A stretch of 64,000 nt of DNA from Rhizobiaceae bacterium (lineage in GTDB: Bacteria; Pseudomonadota; Alphaproteobacteria; Rhizobiales; Rhizobiaceae), in NCBI GenBank assembly GCA_019635755.1, contig JAHBYW010000004.1, positions 62,001 to 126,000 of the forward strand, given 5' to 3'. Every line of letters starts with the position of its first letter. Positions within the stretch are counted from its first letter, which is position 1. The notes beneath the pieces were generated by a model. That model was not told the origin of the DNA. It did no database searches and worked only from the letters and a program-made list of their open reading frames with translations. Position numbers and translations under genes: made by a program. Of this stretch, positions 1 to 10,688 are shown one piece after another.

Positions 1-845
1 CCTATCCCATCCACGCATTCGGCTTCATCATGTCGGGGGGCGTGATCCGCTCGATCCAGGCCGAGCCGGACGAAGGCTTCATCCAGGCGCTCGAACGCGC
101 GGTGAAGCATTCTATCCCCAAGCCGCTGGCGATGATCCTCAACTACCCGTCCAACCCGACCGCGCATATCGCGCCGCTCGACTTCTACAAGGATGTCGTC
201 GCGTTCGCGAAGAAGCACGACATCATCATCCTCTCGGACCTCGCTTACGCCGAGATCTATTTCGATGGCCCGCCGCCGCCGTCGGTGCTGCAGGTCCCGG
301 GCGCGATGGACGTCACCGTCGAGTTCACCTCGATGTCCAAGACCTTCTCGATGCCAGGGTGGCGGATGGGTTTCGCCGTCGGTAATGAACGCCTCGTCGC
401 GGCGCTGACCCGCGTGAAGTCCTACCTCGACTACGGCGCGTTCACCCCGATCCAGGTTGCGGCGACGGCGGCGCTCAACGGCGACGGTTCCGACATCGCC
501 GAGGTCCGCGCCGTCTACCACAAACGCCGCGACGTGATGGTGGACGCATTCGGCCGTGCCGGCTGGGACATTCCGGCCCCGGCGGCATCCATGTTCGCCT
601 GGGCGCCGATCCCGGAAGCATTCCGGCATCTCGGTTCGCTCGAGTTCTCGAAGCTGCTGATCGAGCATGCGGACGTTGCGGTGGCGCCGGGCGTCGGCTT
701 CGGCGAACACGGCGACGACTATGTCCGCGTCGCCCTCGTGGAGAACGAGCATCGCATCCGGCAGGCCGCCCGCAACATCAAGCGCTTCCTGTCTACCGCC
801 GCGAAGCAGCCCAACAACGTCGTGCCGCTCGCCGCGCGCCGGTAA
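1..845 (+). CDS. Class I/II PLP aminotransferase (AlaC/LL-DAP-aminotransferase-like), 5' truncated by the window edge
   Basis: This is the C-terminal ~280 residues of a fold-type I aminotransferase; the frame is open from base 3 and the start lies outside the window. The motif SMSKTFSMPGWRMGF contains the PLP Schiff-base lysine, and NYPSNPTA is the usual cofactor/substrate loop (NPxNPTG-like). A late conserved arginine, in YVRVALVENEHRIRQA, fits the carboxylate-binding Arg. It lies 42 bp before homoserine dehydrogenase on the same strand, so it is probably co-transcribed and works in alanine or aspartate-family amino acid metabolism. The exact substrate cannot be read from the sequence; alanine transaminase (AlaC) and diaminopimelate aminotransferase are the main options. 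Confidence 0.88.
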   Translation, partial: YPIHAFGFIMSGGVIRSIQAEPDEGFIQALERAVKHSIPKPLAMILNYPSNPTAHIAPLDFYKDVVAFAKKHDIIILSDLAYAEIYFDGPPPPSVLQVPGAMDVTVEFTSMSKTFSMPGWRMGFAVGNERLVAALTRVKSYLDYGAFTPIQVAATAALNGDGSDIAEVRAVYHKRRDVMVDAFGRAGWDIPAPAASMFAWAPIPEAFRHLGSLEFSKLLIEHADVAVAPGVGFGEHGDDYVRVALVENEHRIRQAARNIKRFLSTAAKQPNNVVPLAARR

Positions 846-887
846 TCGCCGCCCGCTGGATTTCTGGTTCGTTCGAGGGATGCGGTG

Positions 888-2195
888 ATGGCCGAAGCTT
901 TGCGTGTGGGAATAGCCGGGCTCGGCACGGTCGGCGGCTCGGTCGTGCGGGTGCTGTCGGAGAAAGCTGCCGAATTGACGCGGCAGTGCGGTCGGCCGAT
1001 CGTCGTGGCGGCCGTATCGGCGCGGACGCGCAAGAAGAAGCGCGGCGTCGAACTGGGCAAGGCGACCTGGTTCGACGATCCGGTCGCGCTGGCGAAATCG
1101 CCTGACATCGATGTGTTCGTCGAACTGATCGGCGGCGACGAGGGCCCGGCGCGCGCGTCGGTGAAGGCGGCTCTCGAGGCCGGACACCATGTGGTCACAG
1201 CCAATAAGGCGCTGCTGGCCAAGCATGGCGTGGCGCTGGCCGAGATCGCCGAGAAGCGCGGCGCGCTGCTGAACTACGAGGCGGCTGTCGCGGGCGGCAT
1301 TCCCGTCATCAAGACGATGCGCGAGGCAATGGCGGGCAACGCGATCAGCCGCGTCTTCGGCATCCTCAACGGCACCTGCAACTACATCCTCACCCGGATG
1401 GAGAAGGAAGGCATCTCCTTCGACGCGTGCCTGAAGGACGCCCAGCGCCTCGGCTATGCGGAAGCCGACCCCACCTTCGACATCGAAGGCCACGACACCG
1501 CCCACAAGCTTTCTATCCTCTCCAGCCTCGCCTTCGGCCACCGCATCGCGGCGGGCGACATCTACATGGAAGGCATTTCCAACATCAGCCAGGCCGACAT
1601 CCGCGCGGCGGGCGATCTCGGCTACAGGATCAAGCTGCTGGGCGTCGCGCAACGCACCGAGAGCGGCGTCGAGCAGCGTGTGCACCCGACGATGGTGCCG
1701 ACCTCGTCGGTCATCGCGCAGGTCCACGGCGTGACCAACGCCGTTGCCATCGAGACGGACATCCTGGGCGAGCTGCTGCTGTCAGGCCCGGGGGCGGGGG
1801 GCAACGCGACGGCGTCCGCCGTGGTCGGCGACATCGCCGACATCGCCAAGAGCCGGCCGGGCTTCCAGCATGGTCCCGTCTTCGGCCGCCCGGCGAAGGA
1901 ATTGAAGCCGTACAGGCAGGCGAAGATGCGCAGCCACGCCGGCGGCTATTTCATCCGCCTGACCGTGCATGACCGCATCGGCGTCTTCGCGGCGATCGCC
2001 AAGCGGATGGCGGAGAACCGGATCTCGCTGGAATCGATCCGCCAGCACCCGGCCGATGCCGACGAGCGCAAGACGGTGATCCTGGTGACGCACGAGTCGA
2101 TGGAGTCGGCGGTGCGCAAGGCGGTCGACGCGATCACCAAGGACGGCCACCTGACCGACAAGCCGCAGGTCATCCGGATCGAGCGCGCAGAATAG
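888..2195 (+). CDS. hom: Homoserine dehydrogenase
   Basis: It catalyses NAD(P)-dependent reduction of aspartate semialdehyde to homoserine, the branch point to threonine and methionine, in the cytoplasm. The N-terminal Rossmann motif GLGTVGGSV is at about residues 10-18. The catalytic-domain signature GILNGTCNYILTRMEKEG lies near residue 160, and a C-terminal ACT domain (from about residue 350, GGYFIRLTVHDRIGVFAAIA) suggests feedback control by an amino acid such as threonine. About 435 residues is the normal length. I start at ATG 888, with GAGGGA upstream, rather than the GTG immediately before it at 885. It follows the aminotransferase in an apparent operon. Confidence 0.95.
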   Translation: MAEALRVGIAGLGTVGGSVVRVLSEKAAELTRQCGRPIVVAAVSARTRKKKRGVELGKATWFDDPVALAKSPDIDVFVELIGGDEGPARASVKAALEAGHHVVTANKALLAKHGVALAEIAEKRGALLNYEAAVAGGIPVIKTMREAMAGNAISRVFGILNGTCNYILTRMEKEGISFDACLKDAQRLGYAEADPTFDIEGHDTAHKLSILSSLAFGHRIAAGDIYMEGISNISQADIRAAGDLGYRIKLLGVAQRTESGVEQRVHPTMVPTSSVIAQVHGVTNAVAIETDILGELLLSGPGAGGNATASAVVGDIADIAKSRPGFQHGPVFGRPAKELKPYRQAKMRSHAGGYFIRLTVHDRIGVFAAIAKRMAENRISLESIRQHPADADERKTVILVTHESMESAVRKAVDAITKDGHLTDKPQVIRIERAE

Positions 2196-2198
2196 TCG

Positions 2199-3116
2199 TC
2201 AGGCGGGGCGGCTCCCTCCGGCGCCGCGCAGGCGCCGGTGCGCCAAGGCGTCGCGACCGGTGTGCGCGAACAGGGCAGCGAGGACGATGGCACCGCCGGC
2301 GATGCTCGCCAAGGGCGGCAGCTCCGAGAGGATTAGCCACGCGAAGGCGATGGCCAGTGGCACCTCGGCCGCGCCGAGCAGTCCGGCTTCCGCCGCCGGG
2401 ATCAGCCGCGCGCCTTCGGTCCACAGGATCGAGGCTGCGGCGAAGGAGAGGCCGAACAGGCTCATGACGATCGCATCATGCGCCGAAACGTCGAGCGGAT
2501 CGGTGACGAACCAGCCAGCGACGAAAAGCATGAACGCCGCCACGGCGGCCGCCCACACGACTGGTACGTCGGTGTAGGCACGGACCATCACCAGGTAGAC
2601 CGCGCAGCCGAACGTCATCACCACCGCCATCAGGTCGCCGAAGATGTGTCCGCCGGCGAAGCCGCCCTGGACCATGACGGCCACGCCGGTGAGCGATACG
2701 GCCGCGACGATCAGCGTCTGCAGGCGCGGCCGGTGGCCGAGTGCCAGCCATTCCATCGGAGCCGCCATGAATGGAACCGTCGCGTAGATGATCGCGACGT
2801 TGGCGACATAGGTGTATTTGAAGCTGGCGATGAAGGCGATGCTGGAGAGAGCGCCGACGACCACCAGCGCCCATCCGCGCCAGCCGAGCTTCAGCGACGC
2901 GCCGCCGGTCGCACGGCCGCGCAGCCAGACATAGGCGGCGATCGCCAGCGACCCGACGAAGCCGCGCCAGCAGGCGATCGTCCAGGGGTCGGTCGTCGCC
3001 GACTTCGTGAAAATGCCGGCCAGCGCGAAGAAGATCGTCGAGGCGACGATCAGGATGACGCCACGCATATGTGCGCTGTCGGTGTGCACAGGGCCCCGCA
3101 AGGAAAAGACGGACAT
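2199..3116 (-). CDS. EamA/DMT-family transporter
   Basis: This is a roughly 305-residue, very hydrophobic protein with about ten predicted transmembrane segments arranged as two EamA repeats, the architecture of drug/metabolite transporters in the inner membrane. Conserved features include the FTKSATTDPWTIACWRG segment after TM1 and PLAIAFAWLILSELPPLAS near the C-terminus, typical of the second repeat. The substrate is not predictable. It converges on hom with 3 bp between the two genes. An internal ATG at 3068 would begin just before TM1 and is an alternative start, because neither start has a convincing ribosome site. Confidence 0.85.
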   Translation of the reverse strand: MSVFSLRGPVHTDSAHMRGVILIVASTIFFALAGIFTKSATTDPWTIACWRGFVGSLAIAAYVWLRGRATGGASLKLGWRGWALVVVGALSSIAFIASFKYTYVANVAIIYATVPFMAAPMEWLALGHRPRLQTLIVAAVSLTGVAVMVQGGFAGGHIFGDLMAVVMTFGCAVYLVMVRAYTDVPVVWAAAVAAFMLFVAGWFVTDPLDVSAHDAIVMSLFGLSFAAASILWTEGARLIPAAEAGLLGAAEVPLAIAFAWLILSELPPLASIAGGAIVLAALFAHTGRDALAHRRLRGAGGSRPA

Positions 3117-3167
3117 TCCTAGCAGGCCCCGCAGCCGCCGTGATGTCAGGAGGCCAGCTCCGGCCGA

Positions 3168-5198
<2,031 letters not shown>

Positions 5199-5428
5199 TG
5201 CCACCGCACCCTGCGAATCACCTTGCCACTCTGCCACGGGAGGCCCGTCCAAGGACAGGAGTTCCCTGTACGTTCACTTTCCCGGGCACCCATGATCGGC
5301 TCAAGTTTTCGATAACCAAGCCGGCGGATATAGGTCGAAATTGCAGCATCCGGATTCCTGAATCTTTAAGATTGCCGCCTAGCGTCGCCGGTCGACAATA
5401 AGAAAAATCACAACGGCTTGGGGCAGGC

Positions 5429-6340
5429 GTGAACCGCAAGGCAGTCACCATGATCGGCATCGCCGCCGTATGCGGTGCGGTGTCGATATTCGCGGCCGAC
5501 ATCTGGATCAAGCGCTCGACGCAGACCCGGGTGGTCGAGGTCCAGGCGCCGGCAGAGCCCAAGGTCGAGTTCAAATCGATCGTGGTGGCTTCGCAGCCGC
5601 TCCGCTACGGCATGGCTGTCGATGCCGCCCAGCTGACGGAAATCCCTTGGCCGGCCGATGCGGTGCCGGCAGGCGCGTTTACGAAGATTGCCGAGCTGAC
5701 CGCAGACGGCGAGCGCGTGGTGCTCTCGCCGATCGAGCCGAACGAACCCGTCCTGCTCGCAAAGCTGTCCGGGCCGAACGGGCGCGCGACGCTTTCCAAC
5801 CTGCTGTCGCCGGGCATGCGCGCCGTCACCATCAAGACCGACGAGATCGCCGGCGTCGGCGGCTTCGTGACGCCAGGCGACCGCGTCGACGTGGTGCTGA
5901 CGCGCGACGCGGGCAAGATCGAGGAAGTCGAGGGCAACGCCGAGGGCGCGGCCGGCTCCACCATCGCCACGGAGATCGTGGTCGAGAATGCCAAGGTGCT
6001 GACCGTCGGCCAGGGTGCCGACGTGCGACAGACCGAACCGCAGGTCGCCAATTCGGTGACCATCGAGGTGACCGAGGAAGGCGCCCGCAAGGTGGCGCTG
6101 GCCCGCAACGTCGGCTCGCTGTCGCTGTCGCTGCGCGCGGCCGGCGAGGGCGAGTTCGGCGTCGACGGCATCACCACGCTGTCCGCCTTTGGCGGGTCGG
6201 TGAAGGAAAAGGCGGCGGCCAAGGCCAGCAGCCTGTTCGAGGCTTTCACGGCGGAGCCCGAGGGGCCGAAGTTCAAGACCGTGATCGTGACGAGGGGCGT
6301 CGTGGCGCAGAGCTACCAGGTGGTTGCGCCGCAGGATTGA
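5429..6340 (+). CDS. cpaB: Flp/Tad pilus assembly protein CpaB (RcpC)
   Basis: This is a periplasm-facing component of the tight-adherence pilus machine that works with the CpaC secretin. A single N-terminal membrane anchor (residues 8-27) is followed by a SAF-like domain (VVASQPLRYGMAVDAAQLTEIPWP, about 48-75) and an RcpC/CpaB domain with the conserved ALVTPGDRVDVVLT-like stretch (here GGFVTPGDRVDVVLTRD). Length 303 aa is normal. The start is GTG 5429; an internal ATG at 5450 would shorten the anchor. It opens the eight-gene cpa/tad cluster and is divergent from parE, so a promoter probably lies in the 230-bp AT-richer gap (5199-5428). Confidence 0.92.
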   Translation: MNRKAVTMIGIAAVCGAVSIFAADIWIKRSTQTRVVEVQAPAEPKVEFKSIVVASQPLRYGMAVDAAQLTEIPWPADAVPAGAFTKIAELTADGERVVLSPIEPNEPVLLAKLSGPNGRATLSNLLSPGMRAVTIKTDEIAGVGGFVTPGDRVDVVLTRDAGKIEEVEGNAEGAAGSTIATEIVVENAKVLTVGQGADVRQTEPQVANSVTIEVTEEGARKVALARNVGSLSLSLRAAGEGEFGVDGITTLSAFGGSVKEKAAAKASSLFEAFTAEPEGPKFKTVIVTRGVVAQSYQVVAPQD

Positions 6341-6366
6341 GGGGCCGGCGACAGCCGGAGGGGACG

Positions 6367-7773
6367 ATGGACTTCTTGAGGGTGTTCCGGTCGATCGGGC
6401 TTGGCCTTGCCGTGGCAGGCATGATGCTGCCGTTGGCCATGACGGGCTCGGCGTTGGCCAACGACGTCGTCTTCATCTCGTCGACCAAGACGACGACGGT
6501 GAAGGTCGCCAAAGGCAAGCCGAAGACGCTGAAGACCAGCGCAGCCTTCTACGAGATCGTCATCGGCGATCCGGAGATCGCCAACGTCAACCCGTTGACG
6601 GACCGCTCCTTCTACGTGCTCGGCAACAATCTCGGCACGACCGGCATCGCGCTGTTCGACGAGAACAAGCAGCTCGTCGGCAGCGTTGACATCGAGGTCA
6701 CGCTGGACACCGATCGCCTGGCCAGCACGATCCGCGACAGCGTGCCCAACGCCGACATCGAGGTGAAGTCCGCCAACGGCCGCGTCGTCCTGTCAGGCTC
6801 GGCAGCGGACGCCGTGGCTGCGGAGAAGGCTAAGAACATCGCCGCCCGCTTTTCGGGCGAAGAGGAGGTGATCAACTCGGTCAACATCACCTCGTCGCAG
6901 CAGGTGCAGCTGAACGTCCGCTTCGTAGAAATCAACCGGCAGGCCGGCCGCGAGCTCGGCACGCAGATCGCCGCGAGCTGGACCGACCCGACCGGTGGCG
7001 GCGGCATTTCGTTCAACTCGGTGCCGAAGGCATCCAGCAACTCCATCATCAGCCAGGTGCTGGGCAGCGTCGTCTCCGGCGGTTTCTCGATCGACGTGGC
7101 GATCGATGCGCTGGAGGGCCGCGGCGTGGCCCGACGCCTCGCCGAGCCGAACCTGATCGCGCGTTCCGGCGAAAAGGCGAGCTTCCTCGCCGGCGGCGAG
7201 TTCCCGATCCCCGTCTCCGAGGACAACGGCAAGGTCACCGTGTCCTATAAGAAGTACGGCGTCGGGCTCGACTTCACGCCGACCGTGCTGGCCGACGGCC
7301 TGATCAGCCTCGACATCGAGCCGGAAGTCTCGTCGATCGACACGGCGTCGTCCTATCAGGTCGGCAACATCGCCATCCCCGGTTTCGTGGTGCGAAGGGC
7401 GAAGACCTCGGTCGACCTGAAAAGCGGCCAGAGCTTCATGATCGCCGGCCTGCTGCAGACGCAGAACGACACCAATCTCCAGGGCATACCGGGCGCGGCG
7501 CGGGTGCCGGTGCTGGGCTCGCTGTTCAGTTCGAAGGCCTATCAGCGGCGCGAGACCGACCTCGTCATCATCGTCACGCCGTTTCTGGTGAAGCCGATCG
7601 ACCCGTCGAAGAAGGCACTGACGCCGGCCGACAAGACCGCGCCGGCCAGCCAGGTCGACTACTTCTTGGCGGCGAAGGACGAGGTGTCGGGGGACGGCGC
7701 CAAGGCGCTGGCGTCACTCGGCACTGTCGCGCCGAGGCCGACCGTCGGCCACTTCCTCGACCTTCCGGAGTGA
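6367..7773 (+). CDS. cpaC: Flp/Tad pilus outer-membrane secretin CpaC (RcpA)
   Basis: This secretin forms the outer-membrane channel for the Flp pilus. The 468-aa protein starts at ATG 6367 behind a strong GGAGGGG. It has a signal peptide ending near ALAND (residues 1-31), an N-terminal pilus/secretin domain (SAAFYEIVIGDPEIANVNPLT), a BON-like module (DIEVKSANGRVVLSGSA) and the C-terminal secretin core (VEINRQAGRELGTQI; LAEPNLIARSGEKASFLAGG; VPVLGSLFSS; ETDLVIIVTPFLVKP). These are the diagnostic secretin motifs. The same frame is open upstream across cpaB, but that extension is out of frame with CpaB and is an artefact of GC-rich DNA. Confidence 0.95.
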   Translation: MDFLRVFRSIGLGLAVAGMMLPLAMTGSALANDVVFISSTKTTTVKVAKGKPKTLKTSAAFYEIVIGDPEIANVNPLTDRSFYVLGNNLGTTGIALFDENKQLVGSVDIEVTLDTDRLASTIRDSVPNADIEVKSANGRVVLSGSAADAVAAEKAKNIAARFSGEEEVINSVNITSSQQVQLNVRFVEINRQAGRELGTQIAASWTDPTGGGGISFNSVPKASSNSIISQVLGSVVSGGFSIDVAIDALEGRGVARRLAEPNLIARSGEKASFLAGGEFPIPVSEDNGKVTVSYKKYGVGLDFTPTVLADGLISLDIEPEVSSIDTASSYQVGNIAIPGFVVRRAKTSVDLKSGQSFMIAGLLQTQNDTNLQGIPGAARVPVLGSLFSSKAYQRRETDLVIIVTPFLVKPIDPSKKALTPADKTAPASQVDYFLAAKDEVSGDGAKALASLGTVAPRPTVGHFLDLPE

Positions 7774-7778
7774 CGATC

Positions 7779-8045
7779 ATGAAAAGGGCCATCGCCATTC
7801 TTGCGCTTGCCGCTGCCGTTTCCGGTTGCGCCCGCGACGACTACCAGCGCATCGACGGCATGACGTCCGGTGCCGGCGACGCGATTGCGGCCAATACAGT
7901 CATGCAGATGGTCGATCCCTGGCAGGAGGGCGTCGACGATACCCGCCTTAAGGTCCCAGCCAACCGCGCCCAGTACACCACCGCAGCCGACACGGCCGAG
8001 GGAGCCAGCGACGGCACCGCCGCCAGCGCGCTCGCCAAAGACTGA
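7779..8045 (+). CDS. Short lipoprotein of the tad locus, in the CpaD position
   Basis: This 88-aa protein has a lipoprotein signal (MKRAIAILALAAAVSGCAR; lipobox VSGC at about residues 15-18). The mature part contains GDAIAANTVMQMVDPWQEG and TRLKVPANRAQY, a segment I recognise from small lipoproteins or CpaD-like proteins of rhizobial tad loci. Full CpaD/RcpB proteins are over 200 aa, so this may be a reduced CpaD acting as a secretin pilotin or an unrelated accessory; that role is inferred. ATG 7779 is preferred because CGGAG sits 8 nt upstream. A GTG at 7770 overlaps the cpaC stop. Confidence 0.8.
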   Translation: MKRAIAILALAAAVSGCARDDYQRIDGMTSGAGDAIAANTVMQMVDPWQEGVDDTRLKVPANRAQYTTAADTAEGASDGTAASALAKD

Positions 8046-8058
8046 GAGCCGGATCCCC

Positions 8059-9270
8059 ATGGCGACAGAGCTCAAGTCCAAGCGGATCGTGCTGGTTTCG
8101 ACCGACAAGTCGTTCGTCCAGGAGACCCGCGCCGCGTTTGCGGCATCCGAGGCGATCGAGCTGGTGACCGTCGAGAAGCGCGTCACCGATCTGCGCGGCG
8201 AGATCCAGGAAGCCGATTGCGGCGCGGTCATCATCGACATGGACGCATCGCGGCTGGACGAGATCGAGGCGCTTCAGCGCGTGACCCGCCGGCTCGAGGG
8301 CAGGGCGCCCGTTGTCGTGGTGACGCACGAGTTCAACGCGGCCGCCGTACGCATCTTCGTGCAGCTCAAGGTGACGGATTTCCTCGTCAAACCGCTGACC
8401 ACGGCCGATCTCGTGCGGTCCTGCATCCGCGCCCTGCAGGGGCCGGGTCGCGAGGAGAACACCGAGTCGCAGATCTATTCCTTCATGCCGGCGGCCGGCG
8501 GCGTCGGCACGACCACGCTGGCGCTCCAGACCGCCTTCCAGCTTCACCATTCGGTGACGCGCGGTGCGTCGACCTGCGTCGTCGACCTGAACTTCCAGCA
8601 GGGCGCGTGTGCCGAATATCTCGATCTCGAACCGCGATTCGACATCACCGAGATCGAGAACCAGCCGGAGCGGCTCGACCGCCAGCTCCTCGACGTGATG
8701 CTGTCGAAGCATGCGAGCGGGCTCTGCGTGCTCGCCGCGCCGACGAAGCCGTCGGAAATGCGCTCCTTCAACACAGACGTCGTCGTGCGCATGCTCGACC
8801 TCGTGTCCGCCTATTTCGACAACGTCGTCATCGACATGCCGCGGACCTGGTTCCCCTGGACGGAGACGGTGCTGCTGGGCTCCAACAAGCTCTACATCGT
8901 CGCGGAGATGACGGTACCCTGCCTCCGCCATACTCAGCGGCTCATTCAGGCGGTCTACGAGACCGCTGGCAAGGAGGTGAAGCCGAACGTCATCGTCAAC
9001 CGCTTCGAGCAGAAACCGCGCGACGGCGGCATCCGGCATGCCGATGTCCAGGAACTGCTGGGCGAACATTTCGTCGGCGGCATCTCGAACAACTACCGGC
9101 TTGTGCGAGAGGCGGTCGACCGCGGCGTTCCGTTGCAGGAGATCGACGCCAACGCCAACGTCATCATGGACCTCAAGAAGATCATCCTGCCCGACGAGGC
9201 GATCGCCGATCGCAAGAAGTCGCGCTCTCTCTTCGGAATGGGTCGCGGTCTGCTGAGGAAGGCGGGATGA
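8059..9270 (+). CDS. cpaE: Tad pilus assembly ATPase-like protein CpaE (TadZ)
   Basis: This is a MinD/ParA-superfamily protein that localises the Tad machine to the cell pole. The 403-aa product has an N-terminal receiver-like domain (RIVLVSTDKSF, with ADCGAVIIDMDASRLDEIEA around the position of a phospho-Asp) and a C-terminal P-loop domain starting near residue 138 (FMPAAGGVGTTTLAL). The deviant Walker A is itself unusual: neither signature lysine is present. Later motifs include VVDLNFQQGACAEYLDL and VVIDMPR. ATG 8059 lies 13 bp after the lipoprotein gene. The downstream cpaF start overlaps its stop (ATGA). Confidence 0.92.
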   Translation: MATELKSKRIVLVSTDKSFVQETRAAFAASEAIELVTVEKRVTDLRGEIQEADCGAVIIDMDASRLDEIEALQRVTRRLEGRAPVVVVTHEFNAAAVRIFVQLKVTDFLVKPLTTADLVRSCIRALQGPGREENTESQIYSFMPAAGGVGTTTLALQTAFQLHHSVTRGASTCVVDLNFQQGACAEYLDLEPRFDITEIENQPERLDRQLLDVMLSKHASGLCVLAAPTKPSEMRSFNTDVVVRMLDLVSAYFDNVVIDMPRTWFPWTETVLLGSNKLYIVAEMTVPCLRHTQRLIQAVYETAGKEVKPNVIVNRFEQKPRDGGIRHADVQELLGEHFVGGISNNYRLVREAVDRGVPLQEIDANANVIMDLKKIILPDEAIADRKKSRSLFGMGRGLLRKAG

Positions 9271-10688
9271 CCAGCCGCTTCTCCACGCTTCGGCAGCGCG
9301 CCGACGCGCCGGGCCGCGCGGTGCCCGCCAACCCCGCCGGGGAAACCCGCGTCAGCATCCCGACGACGCGCGCTCCCCAGCCGAAGCCTGCAGAAGCGGG
9401 TCCGGCGAAGGCCCCGAACCGCGTGCTCGATGCGCGCGTCCGCCTGCACCGGCTGCTGATCGAGGAAATCAACCTGGTCGCGCTGGAGCGTCTGCCGCCC
9501 GACGAGATGCGTCGGCAGGTGCACGAATTCGTGTCGGAGAAGACGCGCGAAGAACGCATGGCGATCAACGTCGCCGAGCTTGAGGCGCTGGTCGACGACA
9601 TCGTCGACGAAATGGTCGGACTGGGGCCGCTCGAGCCGCTGCTGAAGGACCCCGACATCAACGACATCCTCATCAACGGCCATCACAACTGCTTCGTCGA
9701 GCGCAAGGGCAAGCTCCAGCAGGTGACGATCCCGTTCAAGGACGAGGCGCATCTGCTGCGGGTGATCAACAAGATCGTCGCAGCCGTCGGCCGGAGGGTC
9801 GACGAATCCACGCCACTGGTCGACGCGCGCATGCTGGACGGGTCGCGTTTCAACGCGGCGATCCGTCCGGTGGCGGTCGACGGTCCGCTGGTGTCGATCC
9901 GCAAGTTCTCCAAGAACAAGCTCGGGTTGCACAAGCTGGTCGAATTTGGCGCGATCACGCAGAACATGGCCGAGGTGCTGGCAGCGGCCGTCCACGCCCG
10001 CAAGACGACGATCATTTCCGGCGGCACCGGCACCGGCAAGACGACGATGCTGAACGCGCTCTCTGCCTTCATTCCGGAAGACGAGCGGCTGATCACGATC
10101 GAGGACGCGGCCGAGCTTCAGCTGCAGCAGCCGCACGTAGCCCGCATGGAGACACGGCCGGCCAATATCGAAGGTCACGGCGAGCTGAAGCAGCGCGACC
10201 TGGTCAAGAATGCACTGCGCATGCGCCCTGACCGCGTGATCCTCGGCGAGTGCCGCGGCGAGGAAGCGTTCGACATGCTGCAGGCGATGAATACGGGCCA
10301 CGAAGGCTCGATGGCGACGATCCATGCCAACACGCCGCGCGACGCCATCAGCCGTCTGGAGCAGATGCTGGGCATGACCGGCATGCCAATGACGGTACAG
10401 TCGATCCGCTCGCAGATTTCATCGGCGCTGGACATCATCGTGCAGCTGACGCGCCTGTCCGACGGAAAGCGCAAGGTGACAAGCGTTGCCGAGGTCACCG
10501 GCATGGAAGGCGACGTCATCCAGATGCAGGAGATCTTCAAGTTCGTTCGCACCGGCATGGATGCGGACGGCAAGATCCTTGGCCACTTCGAGGCGACTGG
10601 CCTCAGGCCGCGATTCCTGGAAGATCTCCGGGCGATGGGCATCGAGTTTCCGGGCAAGTATTTCGAGCCGGGAAGACCGCAGGAATGA
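9267..10688 (+). CDS. cpaF: Tad pilus secretion ATPase CpaF (TadA)
   Basis: This hexameric type II/IV secretion-family ATPase powers Flp pilus extension and retraction at the inner membrane. The 473-aa protein has a variable proline-rich N-terminus (1-50), an all-alpha/N-terminal domain with DIVDEMVGLGPLEPLL, then the RecA-like ATPase core: Walker A GGTGTGKTT, Asp box LITIEDAAELQL, Walker B RVILGECRGEEAFDML, and His box GSMATIHANT. All catalytic motifs are intact. It overlaps cpaE by 4 bp (ATGA) and tadB by 4 bp, indicating translational coupling. Confidence 0.96.
   Translation: MTSRFSTLRQRADAPGRAVPANPAGETRVSIPTTRAPQPKPAEAGPAKAPNRVLDARVRLHRLLIEEINLVALERLPPDEMRRQVHEFVSEKTREERMAINVAELEALVDDIVDEMVGLGPLEPLLKDPDINDILINGHHNCFVERKGKLQQVTIPFKDEAHLLRVINKIVAAVGRRVDESTPLVDARMLDGSRFNAAIRPVAVDGPLVSIRKFSKNKLGLHKLVEFGAITQNMAEVLAAAVHARKTTIISGGTGTGKTTMLNALSAFIPEDERLITIEDAAELQLQQPHVARMETRPANIEGHGELKQRDLVKNALRMRPDRVILGECRGEEAFDMLQAMNTGHEGSMATIHANTPRDAISRLEQMLGMTGMPMTVQSIRSQISSALDIIVQLTRLSDGKRKVTSVAEVTGMEGDVIQMQEIFKFVRTGMDADGKILGHFEATGLRPRFLEDLRAMGIEFPGKYFEPGRPQE

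Noticed and set aside
5470-6366. N-terminal extension of the cpaC frame across cpaB
   Set aside because: The extra ~300 residues are Arg/Gly-rich out-of-frame sequence; CpaC has its own ATG, ribosome site and signal peptide at 6367.
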